DNA of 64,000 nucleotides from Gonocerus acuteangulatus (Eukaryota > Arthropoda > Insecta > Hemiptera > Coreidae): NCBI GenBank assembly GCA_946811695.1, contig OX328128.1, positions 77,828,960 through 77,892,959 on the forward strand. The letters are read 5' to 3'. Shown in pieces: positions 22,576 to 34,529 of the stretch. Positions within the stretch are counted from its first letter, which is position 1. Each line of letters starts with the position of its first letter. Both the position numbers and the translations under genes were made by a program. The notes beneath the pieces were generated by a model. The model saw nothing but the letters and a program-made list of their open reading frames with translations. It had not been told where the DNA came from and made no database searches.

Positions 22576-23033
22576 GAGGATGTATTTCTCCATAAAACAG
22601 AGGAATAAATACAAATTCTCTGCTGCAGGGGAATAAAAACTGAAAATGTAAACATTCTCCGTGTAGAGTTAGACATCTGCCCGGGTCGAGGTACTAGGCA
22701 GGCTTTTATTGCACGTCCTAAATCAAGCTGCATCCTAGGACAGCTGACAGCTACTTTACCTGTAGGAAGTCTACTTTCTCATTTTCTTGTACAATTAAAT
22801 TTTATTTTGTTTAATTGCATTTAAAAGTAAAATGGATATGTTAGTAATGCAAGTTAAGTAAATTAGAAACATATTCGTAGGAGAGTCTTCGTAGAGCGAA
22901 ACTTGGGACGGCGGAAAGAGTAATTTCCGCTTCGGATTGTTTCTTGTGCCTTGCCGACAACCTTGCTTTTTTTTTTTTTTTTTTTTTTTTGGAATATGTG
23001 TTTACATTAAGAATGATCTAAACAAAGTAATAA

Positions 23034-23214
23034 AGGCCGATTCACACTAGACCGTGTCGGGGCCCGGCCGGGACACGGTGAAGAAATCACAAGCGCAAAA
23101 AGCACGGACTCGGCCCGGTGTAGCGTGAACTAGTCCATTGAAAATGCTGGTGTGATTGTTTCACCGTGGCCCGGCCCGGACCCGGACCCGACACGGTCCA
23201 GCGTGAATCGGCCT
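23034..23214. mobile_element. Harbinger-type MITE (181 bp)
   Basis: Terminal inverted repeats of about 27 bp: AGGCCGATTCACACTAGACC at the left and GTCCAGCGTGAATCGGCCT at the right. Flanked by TAA on both sides, the 3-bp target typical of PIF/Harbinger elements. It is markedly GC-rich (CGGCCC runs) compared with the host. No coding sequence. Confidence 0.82.
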
Positions 23215-23239
23215 TAACTGTTTCTATTCTAAGTCTACA

Positions 23240-24181
23240 AAATGACACTAGGGATATGAATGGAACCGCGCTAAGTTCCTGCGAGTCGGACTTTTTTAAT
23301 GAACTCGAGTCGAACCTCCAGTCTAATCCTAGACCAGGTGTGAAATAAAGTGGCGTATAAAGATGTTATCTATATAAAGGTGACGATATGGGAATGGTTG
23401 CTCATTGCTATGAATGAAGATTTAGATATTGCCGGTCTTGTGAAAACAGGCTGACTAGTTAACCCCCTGACTCCGAATGGGTAATAGGCAGGGATTGGGT
23501 AGTAGAGAAACAACGCCGAGCTTGGGATAAACTTTAGGAGTTGCGAGATAAACCCTTAAGTCTGGGGACTATTTTCAATTCCCTTTTCCCAGCATCCTAC
23601 TTTATCCTTCAGCCCTCGAAAAGTATCTGCAGTCTTATAGCCGAAGCTTTACTCTCCGCTATAATTTACAAATAGTTCACCAGCTTCCTTTTTGTTAGCA
23701 CTTTCACAAGGGTCGAGTCCTTAATCCGACAGGATCAGTAGGCTGCGCAGTCTCTATTGTAGGTAACTCACGTTTTGCGTCATCTCAGTTAATGCCTCTG
23801 CGTGGCAAACCTTTTTTATATGCATACATAATTGTTTTTTATTTTATTAAGGCATATGAACCTTTAAGGTAATCAACTTCAATATCATCCTATGTTACTG
23901 AATTAGTACATATGTAAAAATCGGCTATGTGTTGAGAGGATGGGAAGAGGTAAGAACCCAGGGATACCAACGCGGGTAGGAACAAAAGATATTTGTCTAC
24001 AAACTATCATTTCTTTGAGTTCGCCTGTGAGAATGTTCCGTCCATGCTTTCGCGAATCCCGGGCTCAAATCGGTCATTCGAGAGCCAGCATTACACCCAC
24101 TAGCCAGGAAACAACTATCCTTTCTAATTGGAGAAGTATAAAGGCTCCTGAGGCTCACAGGACGCGATCTGTGTCACGGCG
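23240..24181. other. Intron 1, fragments only
   Basis: A fragment AATGACACTAGGGATATGAA, then GGAACCGCGCTAAG, at 23240-23290 recurs inverted around 49700-49970 and directly at 52425. Otherwise nothing recognised. Confidence 0.4.
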
Positions 24182-24240
24182 GGCGATATCTGGCAGAGGG
24201 TGGCAGGCGATATCTGGCAGAGGGTGGCAGGCGATCTACT
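24182..24240. repeat. 24-bp tandem duplication
   Basis: GGCGATATCTGGCAGAGGG plus TGGCA occurs twice in perfect tandem (24182-24205, 24206-24229) with a partial third copy. Confidence 0.9.
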
Positions 24241-24834
24241 TGTATATTGCCTCGATCTAAAGTATTGCATTAGCCTCGTCAAACAAGGGACGTTCTGTCG
24301 CTGCGAGCTTGTCTTTTCGCTTTGCCGGGCGATTTTTACAGTAAATAATAAATAAGTAAATAAATGCAGATGAGTTTGTTAAAATGAGAAAAGAAACTGA
24401 ATAATTAATTGAAAATGTTTGTATTTGTTTAATACTTCCCATGAGTATTGCAACAATAATAATAACAGAACTATGAAAACTATCACGACCTTTTCTCTAG
24501 AAAGAATCCAGCTTACTATATTGCTCGCAAAAGATATCGCGTCCTGTGTGATGTCCCGATATCACAGAGCGCGTCCTGTGTGCCAGGGCATTTCTACCTC
24601 TTGCAAATCCATCCTGCAGAACTGGTAAGCGTGATGCTCCGTAGACATAGTGTATTGTTCTCTTGGCTCTTGAAGTACCGGGCAATTTATTTCCAATTAC
24701 TTATAATTCCTCAGCAGTGTTTTGTGAACTAAACTACATTCTGAGGAGTGTGCTTAAGGTCATTAACTGCCTATTAATGCAGCTCCTGCTTGACGGACCT
24801 TTCTAAATCGTAGTTGTGTATATTTCTGTTTCAG

Positions 24835-24956
24835 AAGTGGTAAAGGCTCAAGCTAAGGGTAAACCCGTGAAGGAATCTAAATACGTCGACATCTACAGGG
24901 AGAAACCAGTCAGAGTTGCTGTCAAAGTCCTCGTTCCTGTGAAAGAGCATCCAAGG
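24835..24956 (+). CDS. qkr58E-like: KH gene coding exon 2 (end of QUA1 and first part of KH)
   Basis: The acceptor TTTCTGTTTCAG lies at 24823-24834 and the donor GTAAGT at 24957. It completes codon 53 and encodes residues 54-93, ending in phase 0. The segment KYVDIYREKPVRVAVKVLVP (68-87) followed by VKEHPR matches the beta-1 strand and first helix of the STAR-type KH domain, where KVLVPVK-hP is nearly invariant in Sam68/qkr proteins. A repeat fragment (GTGTGCTTA... GCAGCTCCTGCT) lies immediately upstream at about 24745-24805, so a transposon remnant sits within about 30 bp of the acceptor. Confidence 0.92.
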
Positions 24957-25019
24957 GTAAGTCTTAAATAATTCATTATTTACTTATAATGATAGTATCT
25001 CTAAACATTACTCCTGCAG

Positions 25020-25108
25020 GTGGTCATCTACGTTCAGTTCAAATCTCAAGGCCGGGACTGGACAGTTTGGCCTCAAGGTTTGGACTGTGCGGAGCTAGCA
25101 CACACACG
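25020..25108 (+). other. Candidate unannotated cassette (poison) exon 63 bp after exon 2
   Basis: Bounded by a strong acceptor (ACTCCTGCAG, ending 25019) and a consensus donor (GTAAGT at 25109). It is 89 bp, not a multiple of three. Entered from exon 2 (phase 0) it is open throughout, starting VVIYVQFKSQGRDW. Splicing on to exon 3 would shift the frame and give TAG after four codons, far enough before the next junction to trigger nonsense-mediated decay. The peptide resembles no domain I know. The bases around it contain loose repeats of a GGTTTGGACTGTGCGG-like motif (to about 25335), so chance is possible. Confidence 0.4.
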
Positions 25109-25335
25109 GTAAGTTAATAACCCTCAAGGCAGAGACTGCACAGTTCAGTTATAGTGGCCTGTATTTGAAGCAAATATCCTTTGCCCATACACGTCAGGCC
25201 TGGCCTCATTGGACTGTACTGTTAATGTATTGGGGTTTTTAATTCTACTTCGACGGACGGTACAGTTCAACTCTAGTCTCAAGGATTTCCCTTTCAGGAT
25301 GCGGAATATCTTAAGGTTTGGACTACGCGGTCCAA

Positions 25336-26215
25336 GTCTTAGATTTTCGTCTCCGTTCTTATGATAATGCAGCTGCTTTATGAGAAAACATTTGCAGATG
25401 TGTTAGGGAAGTGCTAAAATGTGAAGGTGTTGCCGAATTCAGTGGAAGATTTTAATGTTGCAGAGCTTGCTGAGAAGATACAGGCGCTAATTCTCATTCA
25501 CAGTTCCTTTTCCCCTTTGAAGTCTGACGGAACCGCCTTTTTTATTTGTAGCGCTTTCTTCTCTTTTCCTTTTCATCCCGCCCCTAAAAGAGAGAAAAAA
25601 AAATTAGAAAAAGCTGACTGGAAACTGGTGGGCGTCGCATCAGAAAGACTTGTGAAATTAATCTTTGTCTTGAAACGGTGATTGTGTGAGGGAGTCCAGC
25701 AAGGCGTGCCGAATGTCCCTCTCCTCTTTCATCTCTTTAGAAATGTAGCTTTTTTAATGAATCTTTTTTTCTTTCTGCCTATCTCAGCGGTATTTTTCCC
25801 CTTTTTCTCCGCTCCTTCGCCCTTATAGAGAATTTTCTCCTTATTACCGACATTTAGTCTTAATTCTAAATTTATTCTTTTTGAGTCGGTTTTCTAAAGG
25901 GTGTCACGGCTCGATGCACTTAATGACTTGTCGGAATTTAACATCTTAACCCCTCACCCCTACTGGTCCTTCTTTTTTCTCATTTCCCTTTAAATTACTT
26001 TATTTCTATTTGGAAAATATTTGCACCTGAAATTTTTTAAGAGTGCCTAAATCAAGGTGGGCAGAATGTCTCGAATTTATATAGTTAGATAGAGGGATTC
26101 TGGGAGCTCATTTCGAAATATATATACTTTATAAAGATTGTGGGCATTTGAAGAGAAATATGTGTTCTAAAAAAGAATTAAATTAATTATTCCCTTTACG
26201 AATTGTGGTTTACTA
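25336..26215. other. Intron 2, no feature recognised
   Basis: Pyrimidine-rich in part (25540-25990), but no repeat or coding remnant recognised. Confidence 0.4.
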
Positions 26216-26229
26216 CGAAACCAAATTAT

Positions 26230-26390
26230 ACGCTGCCGGCGCCTTACGAGGCGGCGAAGGCGCGCTTGCCTATGTGGCTCTCTTGCGTTTGGCCGTTCGA
26301 TCCCGCTAAAGCGGGTTCACTCTGCCATGAAAGAGTCGCTGGACTGCGGGCCGCCACCTCGAATCGGAGACTCCGATGGCCGACAAAGAC
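26230..26390. mobile_element. Small GC-rich insertion with 14-bp target duplication
   Basis: A 161-bp GC-rich block lies between two identical copies of CGAAACCAAATTAT (26216-26229 and 26391-26404). It contains GTTCGATCCCGC, close to a pol III B box, and a short hairpin (CCCGCTAAAGCGGG). A SINE-like element is likely; the family is not recognised. Confidence 0.7.
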
Positions 26391-26699
26391 CGAAACCAAA
26401 TTATGAATTTCTCAGTACCGGCCTTTATTTTTACTTCTTTGCCACGAAATACCGTAGACATGACATGACGCCGATCCAATGAGAAACGTACGTTGAAAAA
26501 AAATCGTTACATTAAAAGTTGAGGTTTACTCTGGAATAAAATTAATTAGCAATTAATAATTCTGTCAGTTGTTAATTACAAATTTAAAATACCGGAACTA
26601 TTCATGTTTATTTTGTATTTTTAGAGGTTAATTTATGCAATGCAGTATACACTACCTACCATTCAGCTCCGGCGTGAGGTGGGCAGTGTACACGTCATT

Positions 26700-26831
26700 A
26701 GTCTCCGCGTAGTTCAGTGGCTAACGTTTTGGATTCTCGTGCAGCAGGTTGAGTTTCTTGTTTCTGGACCTAGAGATAGCCCGGCTTTCATGCTTTGTCG
26801 AAGAAAAGCCAACACCCTTTGTTGGGAGCAA

Positions 26832-26835
<4 letters not shown>
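26700..26835 (+). repeat. Degenerate tRNA-like repeat
   Basis: GCGTAGTTCAGTGGCTAACG resembles an A box; the B box (GCAGGTTGAGTTTC) is degraded. It runs into the (TA)n(GA)n tract. Confidence 0.4.

Positions 26836-26836
<1 letters not shown>

Positions 26837-26917
<81 letters not shown>
26837..26917. repeat. (TA)n(GA)n compound microsatellite
   Basis: About 50 bp TA followed by about 29 bp GA. Confidence 0.95.
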
Positions 26918-26919
<2 letters not shown>

Positions 26920-26939
26920 TTCCAAATGACACAGCACAT

Positions 26940-29413
26940 AGTCGAAGAACTTACTGCATTAATGAAATTTATGAATGGTATTATTAGTTACTTTACCCCT
27001 TGTTTTGTCCTGTGGTCCGCACAGCTGGGCTTAGAGCAGCAGATAAAGTTAGCCTTAGTATGTTTCATATTAATACCTACTTGTAGATTGATAATTGTAT
27101 GTAAATGTTAGTTGGTCCTGTTTGTGTATTGTGGATAAAATGGTCCTTGGTGTTTGCTCGAGTCCTGCCTTGCTTGAATATTAAATAGCTTGTTCTAGCT
27201 TTGTAACAGGTTAGCTGCGTGCTTTTTGTTATCCTATTTACTTAGCCATGTGCAGTTGGGAGGATTACATTTCTACTCTCTCTTAACAACTCCTTAGAGT
27301 TCTCTTCATGGTCCTGCTTATTAATTAGGGAAACGCCATCATATGAAAACAGTGACAGAATAGTAAATATCATTACATAGGCTGTATGTTACATCTTCCC
27401 TTCCAATTCTCAAGCTTGGCTGCTTATTGTGCATTCTTAGAGTTGAAGACGTCTCTGTTTGAGCGTCCTCACATGTACGTAAGCTCTGCCCCAAATACGT
27501 ATAGGTAGGTATAGGTTACAAATACGTCTCCTATATACTTAACTTGTGTTACTAAAATATTCATTTTCATGTTGACAAAGGCATACCCAAAAAAAATAAT
27601 GTTCAATATAACGAAAGTGGCACATTTAAATTTGAAGCGCCGATTTTTGGAGCAAGATTGATTTATCAAAAATTGTACATCCCCTGGCGGAGGACTTTTT
27701 TTAACCCCTTCAAACGCTCTGAGTGCATATATGCGAGCGTGAAAAGCAATGCTCCCGTCGCTCTAGACGCATATTTGCGGTCTAGGTTCTGTGCTCACCA
27801 CGATCGGTCTTATTCATAGTTTTTCGTATTACTTACCTCTTAAAACGGTCAATGTTAGAAGGAGCATACTAATAGACTAAAAATTTATTTTTAAGCAACT
27901 GTAAGACTAGAAAAAATGGTGAGAGCCGCTGAGACTGGAAGCGCCTGGATCTCACAGCTACGATGTACGTAAATGTGAGCCCACAGAAATATTCTATTTA
28001 TCTTCGAGATTCGAAGATTTCGAATATATGCCTCCATCGTTCATCGAAATGTTCATGGCTAAATGTATTAGCTATTTTAATGGGTTTTTTTGTGAGTTCC
28101 TCTCACCCTCAATTGAGAGGAAACCCGCTACTGAAGTCGAGGCCGTCTAAAACATTTTACCTTTCAGAACCCATAAATCACGACAGACTCGCTACGATTC
28201 CTGCTGTCAACCATCGTAGCATCATCAAAATTCAAACTTAATCTTGATAAGATAGGTCTTCTCCGCCATTATTTTTCTTTTGAAACTTCTACACACGACG
28301 TCGCCTACTCTCGCGCTAGTAAGCTTGTTTCTTTTAGTCCTGACTCCTTGGAGAATGTTGTAAAACACAAGTTGGCCTTTCTCCTTTACGCATAGTTGTT
28401 AAGACTGTACAACTTGAACCATTTGTTAGGAGGTTTTGTCAGGAAGGAGAGCTTTATATTCCTAGCAACAATTTCCAAGGAGCTGTTGGTAGGCTTAGTA
28501 GCATTCTTGTCAACTCGCATTGTTCTTACTTACTTCCAACCTTCTCTTGGAGTAACAATAGCTAGTACCTTCCTTTTTCTTTGGTTATAAACAGTTTATA
28601 ATACACAATGTATGGGATATGGGCTTATAACATTTTATACTCGTTTGTAAATCTGTGTTATTTACAAGTGGAAGTAAACATTTAAAAAAATATGACAGCC
28701 TTTTACTTACAGACGGGCATTGCAGTCCCTGAAAAACCTAGGCCACAGCCAACAATTAATTATATCTGATGAAAGAAATCTCCAACGGCGTATTACTATT
28801 TCCTTCAAATCCTTCTCCACGTCTTCCAGCCAGCGCTATTTTATATTAAGAGCTTCCTTAGCAATCTGTCCGTGGTATTTCTCAATCTTTTAAGCCTTAG
28901 ACGTTTAATAAAATAAATTATATCCGGGTCTCCAAATAACTGTTTCAGTTCACGATTGCTTTTTATCCTCAAAGTCACCACACTTTACCTGGCCATTTAT
29001 CCTTCGGAGTACCTTCCGCTCCCAGCAACCAAAGTTCAGGCTTCGAAGGAATAAGAAAATAGAAGAATACACTTCGCCATATAAAAAAAGGAAAAATCCT
29101 TTTAGACTTCAAAGCAAATCGTTGAATTGCATGAAAATCCAAGTAAGGCAAAAGTACAGAAATAATATCTACTGCGGCAGTACAAGATGATTCAAAAGCA
29201 GGAAATATCGCGAAAACAGGCATTTCTGATAGGAACACGTTCAGACAAAAACGTTTTGTCAGTGAGAGATTGGGAAAAAAAATGGAGTAGCTTGGTCCGA
29301 TGACAGAAAAGTAGCCAGAAACCTTTAGAAAGAATACTCAAAAAGTCTGGGCAAAAAGAAAATCAAACTTGTCAAAACAGCGTTCATGGTATGAACTATT
29401 GTAATTTATACAC

Positions 29414-29416
<3 letters not shown>
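26940..29416. other. Intron 2, fragments only
   Basis: A piece of the (TA)-centred family lies at about 28090-28170 (GAGTTCCTCTCACCCTC, GAGGAAACCCGCTA). Nothing else recognised. Confidence 0.4.

Positions 29417-29483
<67 letters not shown>
29417..29483. repeat. (TA)n microsatellite
   Basis: TA run of about 66 bp. Confidence 0.95.
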
Positions 29484-29487
<4 letters not shown>

Positions 29488-29850
29488 ATTGGTTCTTAAT
29501 TAAAATATTTTTAAAAAGTACTTAAATGAATTGACTCGAATTGTTGAGTTGAAAAACCCATCTTCTCCTTCATTTCTCCCGGAATAATGAGTGTTTTATC
29601 TGAATTTTCGATGTCATTAAAGGAAGAATAGGAAATGATCAAACTCGTTTTTATAATGCTAAAATCCTTGGAAAAGGTTCGGGTTGGAGATCCACGGAGA
29701 CTGTCGCATAATTGGAGCATTTCTAGGGGAGGATTTCCAAGAGGAGTCTATTCTTCCTGGGGGGGGGGGGCTTTATTCGGGGAGCGGTCCTTAACATTCG
29801 GCTGGAAAGATTCGGGAGAAAAAGTTGATTGGAGATACTCTCCAATATTA

Positions 29851-29930
29851 AAACGGTGTCTGAAACACCGTTTATTTATTTAACACCGTCTGAAACACCG
29901 TTAGACTCGGAGAGTCTGAAACTCTCCGAG
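29851..29930. repeat. Hairpin cluster with common CTGAA loop
   Basis: AAACGGTGT-CTGAA-ACACCGTTT at 29851-29873 and CTCGGAGAGT-CTGAA-ACTCTCCGAG at 29906-29930 are perfect hairpins with the same five-base loop. Between them ACACCGT-CTGAA-ACACCGT (29884-29902) has the same loop with direct instead of inverted flanks. Confidence 0.85.
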
Positions 29931-31896
29931 AGGATTTCAATATCCATATCTCATTTCGGGATGGTCCCCATTTCTTCTACCGGTCCTCGGGCAAATGTTG
30001 TAGTGCGGGAGTTCCATAACTAAGCACATTCTTAAGAATCTTGCCAAGTTCTTTCAACATTGCTGAAGGTCTATAACTAACTGAAAAATAGATAGTTTAG
30101 GTTTTCAGGTACCAAAAACTCTCTGCACTAAGAATGTCTACACAGAGGATTTACAGGAGGTAGGAATACCCGGGACACCCTTATACTACTCCAATCCGAA
30201 AGGATGGTTACCAGTGGTGGAAGGCTCTCGGGTGGCCGATTAGACTGCAGGATTCGCGAGAGCATGGCCGATTAGCATACGACGAATTGCTGACTAAATA
30301 TCCTCAAATAAACTTAAATGCGAATTAACATTAATAGCTTAGCCCTTCTCAAATTTTAATGAAGTCCATACCAATGGTCCCGGTTTCTATTCCCACTAGG
30401 CGTGGTCGATTTTCTATTACAACAGGACTTCCCAAACAGGAGGGCACCCCAAAGTGTGAGCAGAAACTCACGCTGGTATTACATGCACTAGATTCCTTTT
30501 TTTTTATCTTAATCAAGTTCGATCAATGTTAGATCAAGTGGGATAAGAGGATATTTAAAGAAGTATCTTACAGTACTGAAATAAAAACTCATCGCGTATC
30601 CTTTGAGGTAAAAAAACAATGTAGAAGAATTTTCTTGAAAGAGAGGGACTTTGTATTTAGGAGAATAGCTGATAAGGATGTTTGTTCATTTACTCCTAGG
30701 AGGAGGCAAACACAATGTTGGATCTCTCAAGTACGAGTGTAGGTCTTTTATTTACTCCTCTCCGGGCAATAGCGTTTACACAGTGGCGGTCCCAACAGGC
30801 TTATTTTCTTATTACACACTCAAGAGTATTGGGTAAAGTCTTATATTGATGTTATAGTACGCCATAGAAGTGCAAAAGGAGTTGTTTTTTTTTTTGTTTT
30901 TTTTTTGTTTTTTTTTACTCTACCTAAGGAATAATCCAGACAAGCTCTATACTAACACAAGAATGAGAGGTCCTTTGCTTCTGGGATTTTTTAATGATAA
31001 GATTACCGGAGGAAATGCTTACCTCAGAGATAGTATACCTCTAGAAGAACCACGACTGGTAACGCCGCCAGGAGCTACAAGTGTGGGGTGTCAGATAAGA
31101 GACAGTGGGATGACGTGGTGGCGAGCAAAATGCATCCCCGAACCACCGCAATATACGGTGCTCCGTATTAATCAATGCTACCACTATGCAGCCACCTTGG
31201 TGGCCCAGTGTGCCAAAAGCCCTTATAGGGGAAATATATATATCAATCCACTGCTAAGCTTGGTCTGCTTCCACCATCGAATGTATTGCCGCGGCTTGGC
31301 TGACGCCTCTGATATTGGAATTATACAACCGCGGTTTTTTTTCGTCTTCTATTAACTGGGGCATAGCCACGGTTTGTCTTAGTCGTCTATATCGGGGGGG
31401 GGGCGACTTTAGCCCCTAATCCTATTTGGTTATCCGTTCCTTATGAATGCTTAGGAGGTTGATGCCGCTACCTGGGGGGCGGAGCTAGTAACGATTGGTC
31501 TAGGAGATCTCTAGGGATTCATGCTAGTTAGGACCTTGTTACCGAGATTATAACGAGAAACACCTCTAACTCTATTATACGTATTATTTTATTCATCTCG
31601 AAAATCTAGTTCTGCCTACAAGGAGCTGATGGTCAGTGAATTTTACATGTATATAGCTGCATGGCTTCCATCAATTTCGGATGCTTCCCGAACTTCATTA
31701 TCTGCTAACTGATTTATTGCACTAACTACTTGCTACTAATTACAGCCTACGACGCCTTCCTTTATTATGCATACAGGCAGCTCTGGCATTCTCAAGTCGC
31801 TGAACTACTTAGGGAGTGGCTGCCGTCCTGCCGCTAGGCATCAATAGAAAACAGCATGTGGAAGCCTATCAAGGAAAATCCATATAATCTACGATT
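29931..31896. other. Intron 2, no feature recognised
   Basis: Contains interrupted poly-T at about 30886-30917. A 161-codon open frame (30870-31355) begins in it and has no recognisable domain. Confidence 0.4.
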
Positions 31897-32002
31897 TTTT
31901 CGCGCTATTTTGACGGAAAAATAGTGTTCCAGTGGGCGGGGTTGCGTGGTTAACGAACTTAACCGTTTGTTTGGAACTAAGTATTCTTTGGTCCTATTTT
32001 TT

Positions 32003-32125
32003 AACGGCGGGCAACATTAGGGCTACTTACGCCGTGATATCTACTGGTTGCCACCCTTTTATAACGCCAGAGCACGTGGTCGGTCACTCATTTAGGTTCT
32101 GGCCACGCCCGGCGTTGCTTAACTT
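32003..32125 (-). repeat. 5S rRNA-derived SINE, truncated
   Basis: AACGGCGGGCAACATTAGGG, then GGTTCTGGCCACGCCCGGCG and TTGCTTAACTTG. It stops before the 5S A-box end present in the copies at 18619 and 53482. A piece of the (TA)-centred family (CCAGTGGGCGGGGTTGCGTG) lies just upstream at 31930. Confidence 0.75.
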
Positions 32126-32689
32126 GATTTGTAAGCTTCCACATAGCGTCTTCAGATCGATGTCTTGAGCTCGTTTTTCCCAATGGAGATAGGGAAGAAA
32201 AACGCTTAAAATAAAATATAAACTACATCCTATGAAGCGAACTGATGTCTTTCAACATCCTGGACCAGAAGTATATTTTATAACAAAGGGAATAATGTTT
32301 ATCTATAAATAAGAATGTTCCTTGGGATAATAACATTGTTGCCACCAAATACGCTTATCCATCTCACAGATGGCTTATCCATATGTTAGATGCGGTTAGA
32401 GAAAGTCGGTTTGTCGAAGTGTTTAGGGTTGGGATTGTATAAATAATGCAAGTAAGGGCTTGGATGTGTTAATCAGAATCCCTTATCTTGTACGCTATTG
32501 GGCAATCAGTCTTCATTAGGAATCGAACCAGCAGCCTCTAGCTACTTAATCCTGATGGATTAGCTTCCACTTCTACTCCTTTTAACATTAAATATTTCTA
32601 GGATCGTTTCTTACCCTTCATTCACAAAACCTCTTTCCACCTTAGCAGTTTGCCTTGTTAGCTGGCTATCCATATCTTCTATCATGGGA

Positions 32690-33150
32690 TTATGTCGGAT
32701 CGCCGAGTGGTTACTGTGGCCTCCATGTTCTTGTATCTTACAATATTGCCCGATGATGATAAACATATCAGCTAGGGGGATCTCGGTACCCCCTACCCTC
32801 TACAATGTGCCCACCAACTACTCTCCACAATATCTCTGACACTCTACGAGGGTAGGACACCGCAGGGGCTGCCCTTTGTGCTTAAAGATTATGAGATCTG
32901 AGGGCATTACTCCAATATTAATAATAGAATTTAAAATTCATAGAGGAAGAATTAGTTGTGCATCGAGAATACAATACTAAATTAATTATGAAGTTAATTG
33001 GTTGGGTTGGTCTTAAGAGTGTAGCCCCCAAGAAATATGAAGAATAAACGTGCCGCTTACGTTTTTTTTCCGGAAACGAATGGACCCGATTTAACGGTAT
33101 ATCTGTATTAACCGTTCCAGAAACGTGTATGAAACTCATTTTCCGTTTGG
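32690..33150. repeat. Dispersed repeat C, copy 2 (long, uninterrupted)
   Basis: Starts near GATCGCCGAGTGGTTACTGT, has the GCCCGATGATG core (32738-32908), and continues through TGTGCATCGAGAATACAATA to AACGAATGGACCCGATTTAA and CCGTTCCAGAAACGTGTAT. The copy at 45110-45815 is collinear but has a SINE at the GAATACAAT point. Possibly tRNA-headed; unclassified. Confidence 0.78.
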
Positions 33151-33467
33151 GTACTGAGAAACGATAGATGCAGTTGTTGAGATGTTTGTCTTTCGTCCAA
33201 ATTGATAATGTCTTAATTTGTATATTTCCAGTTGCTGGCCAAAACTAAAAACGCATTGGCAAAACTAGAAGGTAGATTTGCCTTTTCTCTCCTAGTGTTA
33301 AGCTAAAAGTTTCAACTGTGAATAGGAATTGAGTTGGGCTAAGCATTTTTACTATCTACACTGCCTGATAATTACAAGTACTTACCTTTTCTTATCGTCG
33401 TCCGTCTTAAGCCGTGTAACATTCCTTTTTCCTAAGCCGATACTTCATTTTACAAATCTTCTTGAAC

Positions 33468-33472
<5 letters not shown>

Positions 33473-33542
<70 letters not shown>
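33473..33542. repeat. (CT)n microsatellite
   Basis: Pure CT run of about 70 bp. Confidence 0.97.
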
Positions 33543-33546
<4 letters not shown>

Positions 33547-34529
33547 GGCTATTATCATTCTAATGTTTTATCTCTTATCATGGAGGACTTTTCTTCACTG
33601 GATGATGTCCAACCTGCACTCGTTCTTAACCGCCGGCTCTAAATGCTACATTAACAGGAATGATTACTGATCTTAAACTCCAGGTGTCATCAAGAGAGGG
33701 AACAGTCAAATGAAAGCGGTCCTTCGTTTTCTTCTAGGAAAACGTTGCTAAATATTCATAATGTATTCATGTAAGCATTCCTTAAGGTCGAAGCATGGGG
33801 ACAGTCTTTAGCCCGTTATCGAACCTATCTGCTCAGATTTCATCCCTTAAAGGATTTAGAAAAAAAAAAATCGAATCTTCATTCACCCCCGTTATAGTAA
33901 TCATTGGTTCATATCAGGGGTACCGCGATGATATGGGCTATAATTTGGTTGTATAGCCACCAAGCTATAGTCGAGCTAGAAATGTGTAAAATGTTTGATA
34001 CAGAAAAGTTTACTGATGCGAATGGGATTGTTCGATGTGGCAGGTAAGCAGTACAGCAACAGAAATGCTTTTCCTCATATTTGTGTCCCGTTTAACAATT
34101 TTGTCAGCCACCTAACCCAATAGATGGTCGAACGTAGGTACGGACAGTCTGTAGTATTAGAAAAATTTGTCTTCATAACTGCGGTGATTACAAAACATAA
34201 TGTGGAACAGGCCAATAGAGAATCGACTCTCTAGTACAGGCCCTGTACTATAGGGTGGGTAACCCATCTTCTTTTTCGTCGGGCGTTAAACTCTATTTCA
34301 TAATAACGTTACCAACAAACTCACTGTAAGCACACACACTGCAGTTACGGTATTCATATTGACCAAAACCGAATGTATTAGCTGTCAACGTGCAGAGAGA
34401 CAGCGCACAAACGGCCGGTATAGAATGGAACGCGTTTTGCAAGCAATTCTACGGCTAGTTAACGGTTTGTATAGATAAAAAAAACAGCTTAGAAACAGCT
34501 TACTAACTGCCACGTTTAAACAGTCCGTA
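33543..34529. other. Intron 2, no feature recognised
   Basis: No repeat or coding remnant seen. Confidence 0.45.

Noticed and set aside
26714..26939. Tyr-Ile and Ser-Leu repeat proteins (also 9186-9392, 33329-33670, 39945-40220)
   Set aside because: Translations of TA, GA and CT microsatellites.
30870..31355. 161-codon open frame
   Set aside because: It starts in a poly-T tract (poly-Phe), has no recognisable domain, and no splice signals link it to the KH gene.
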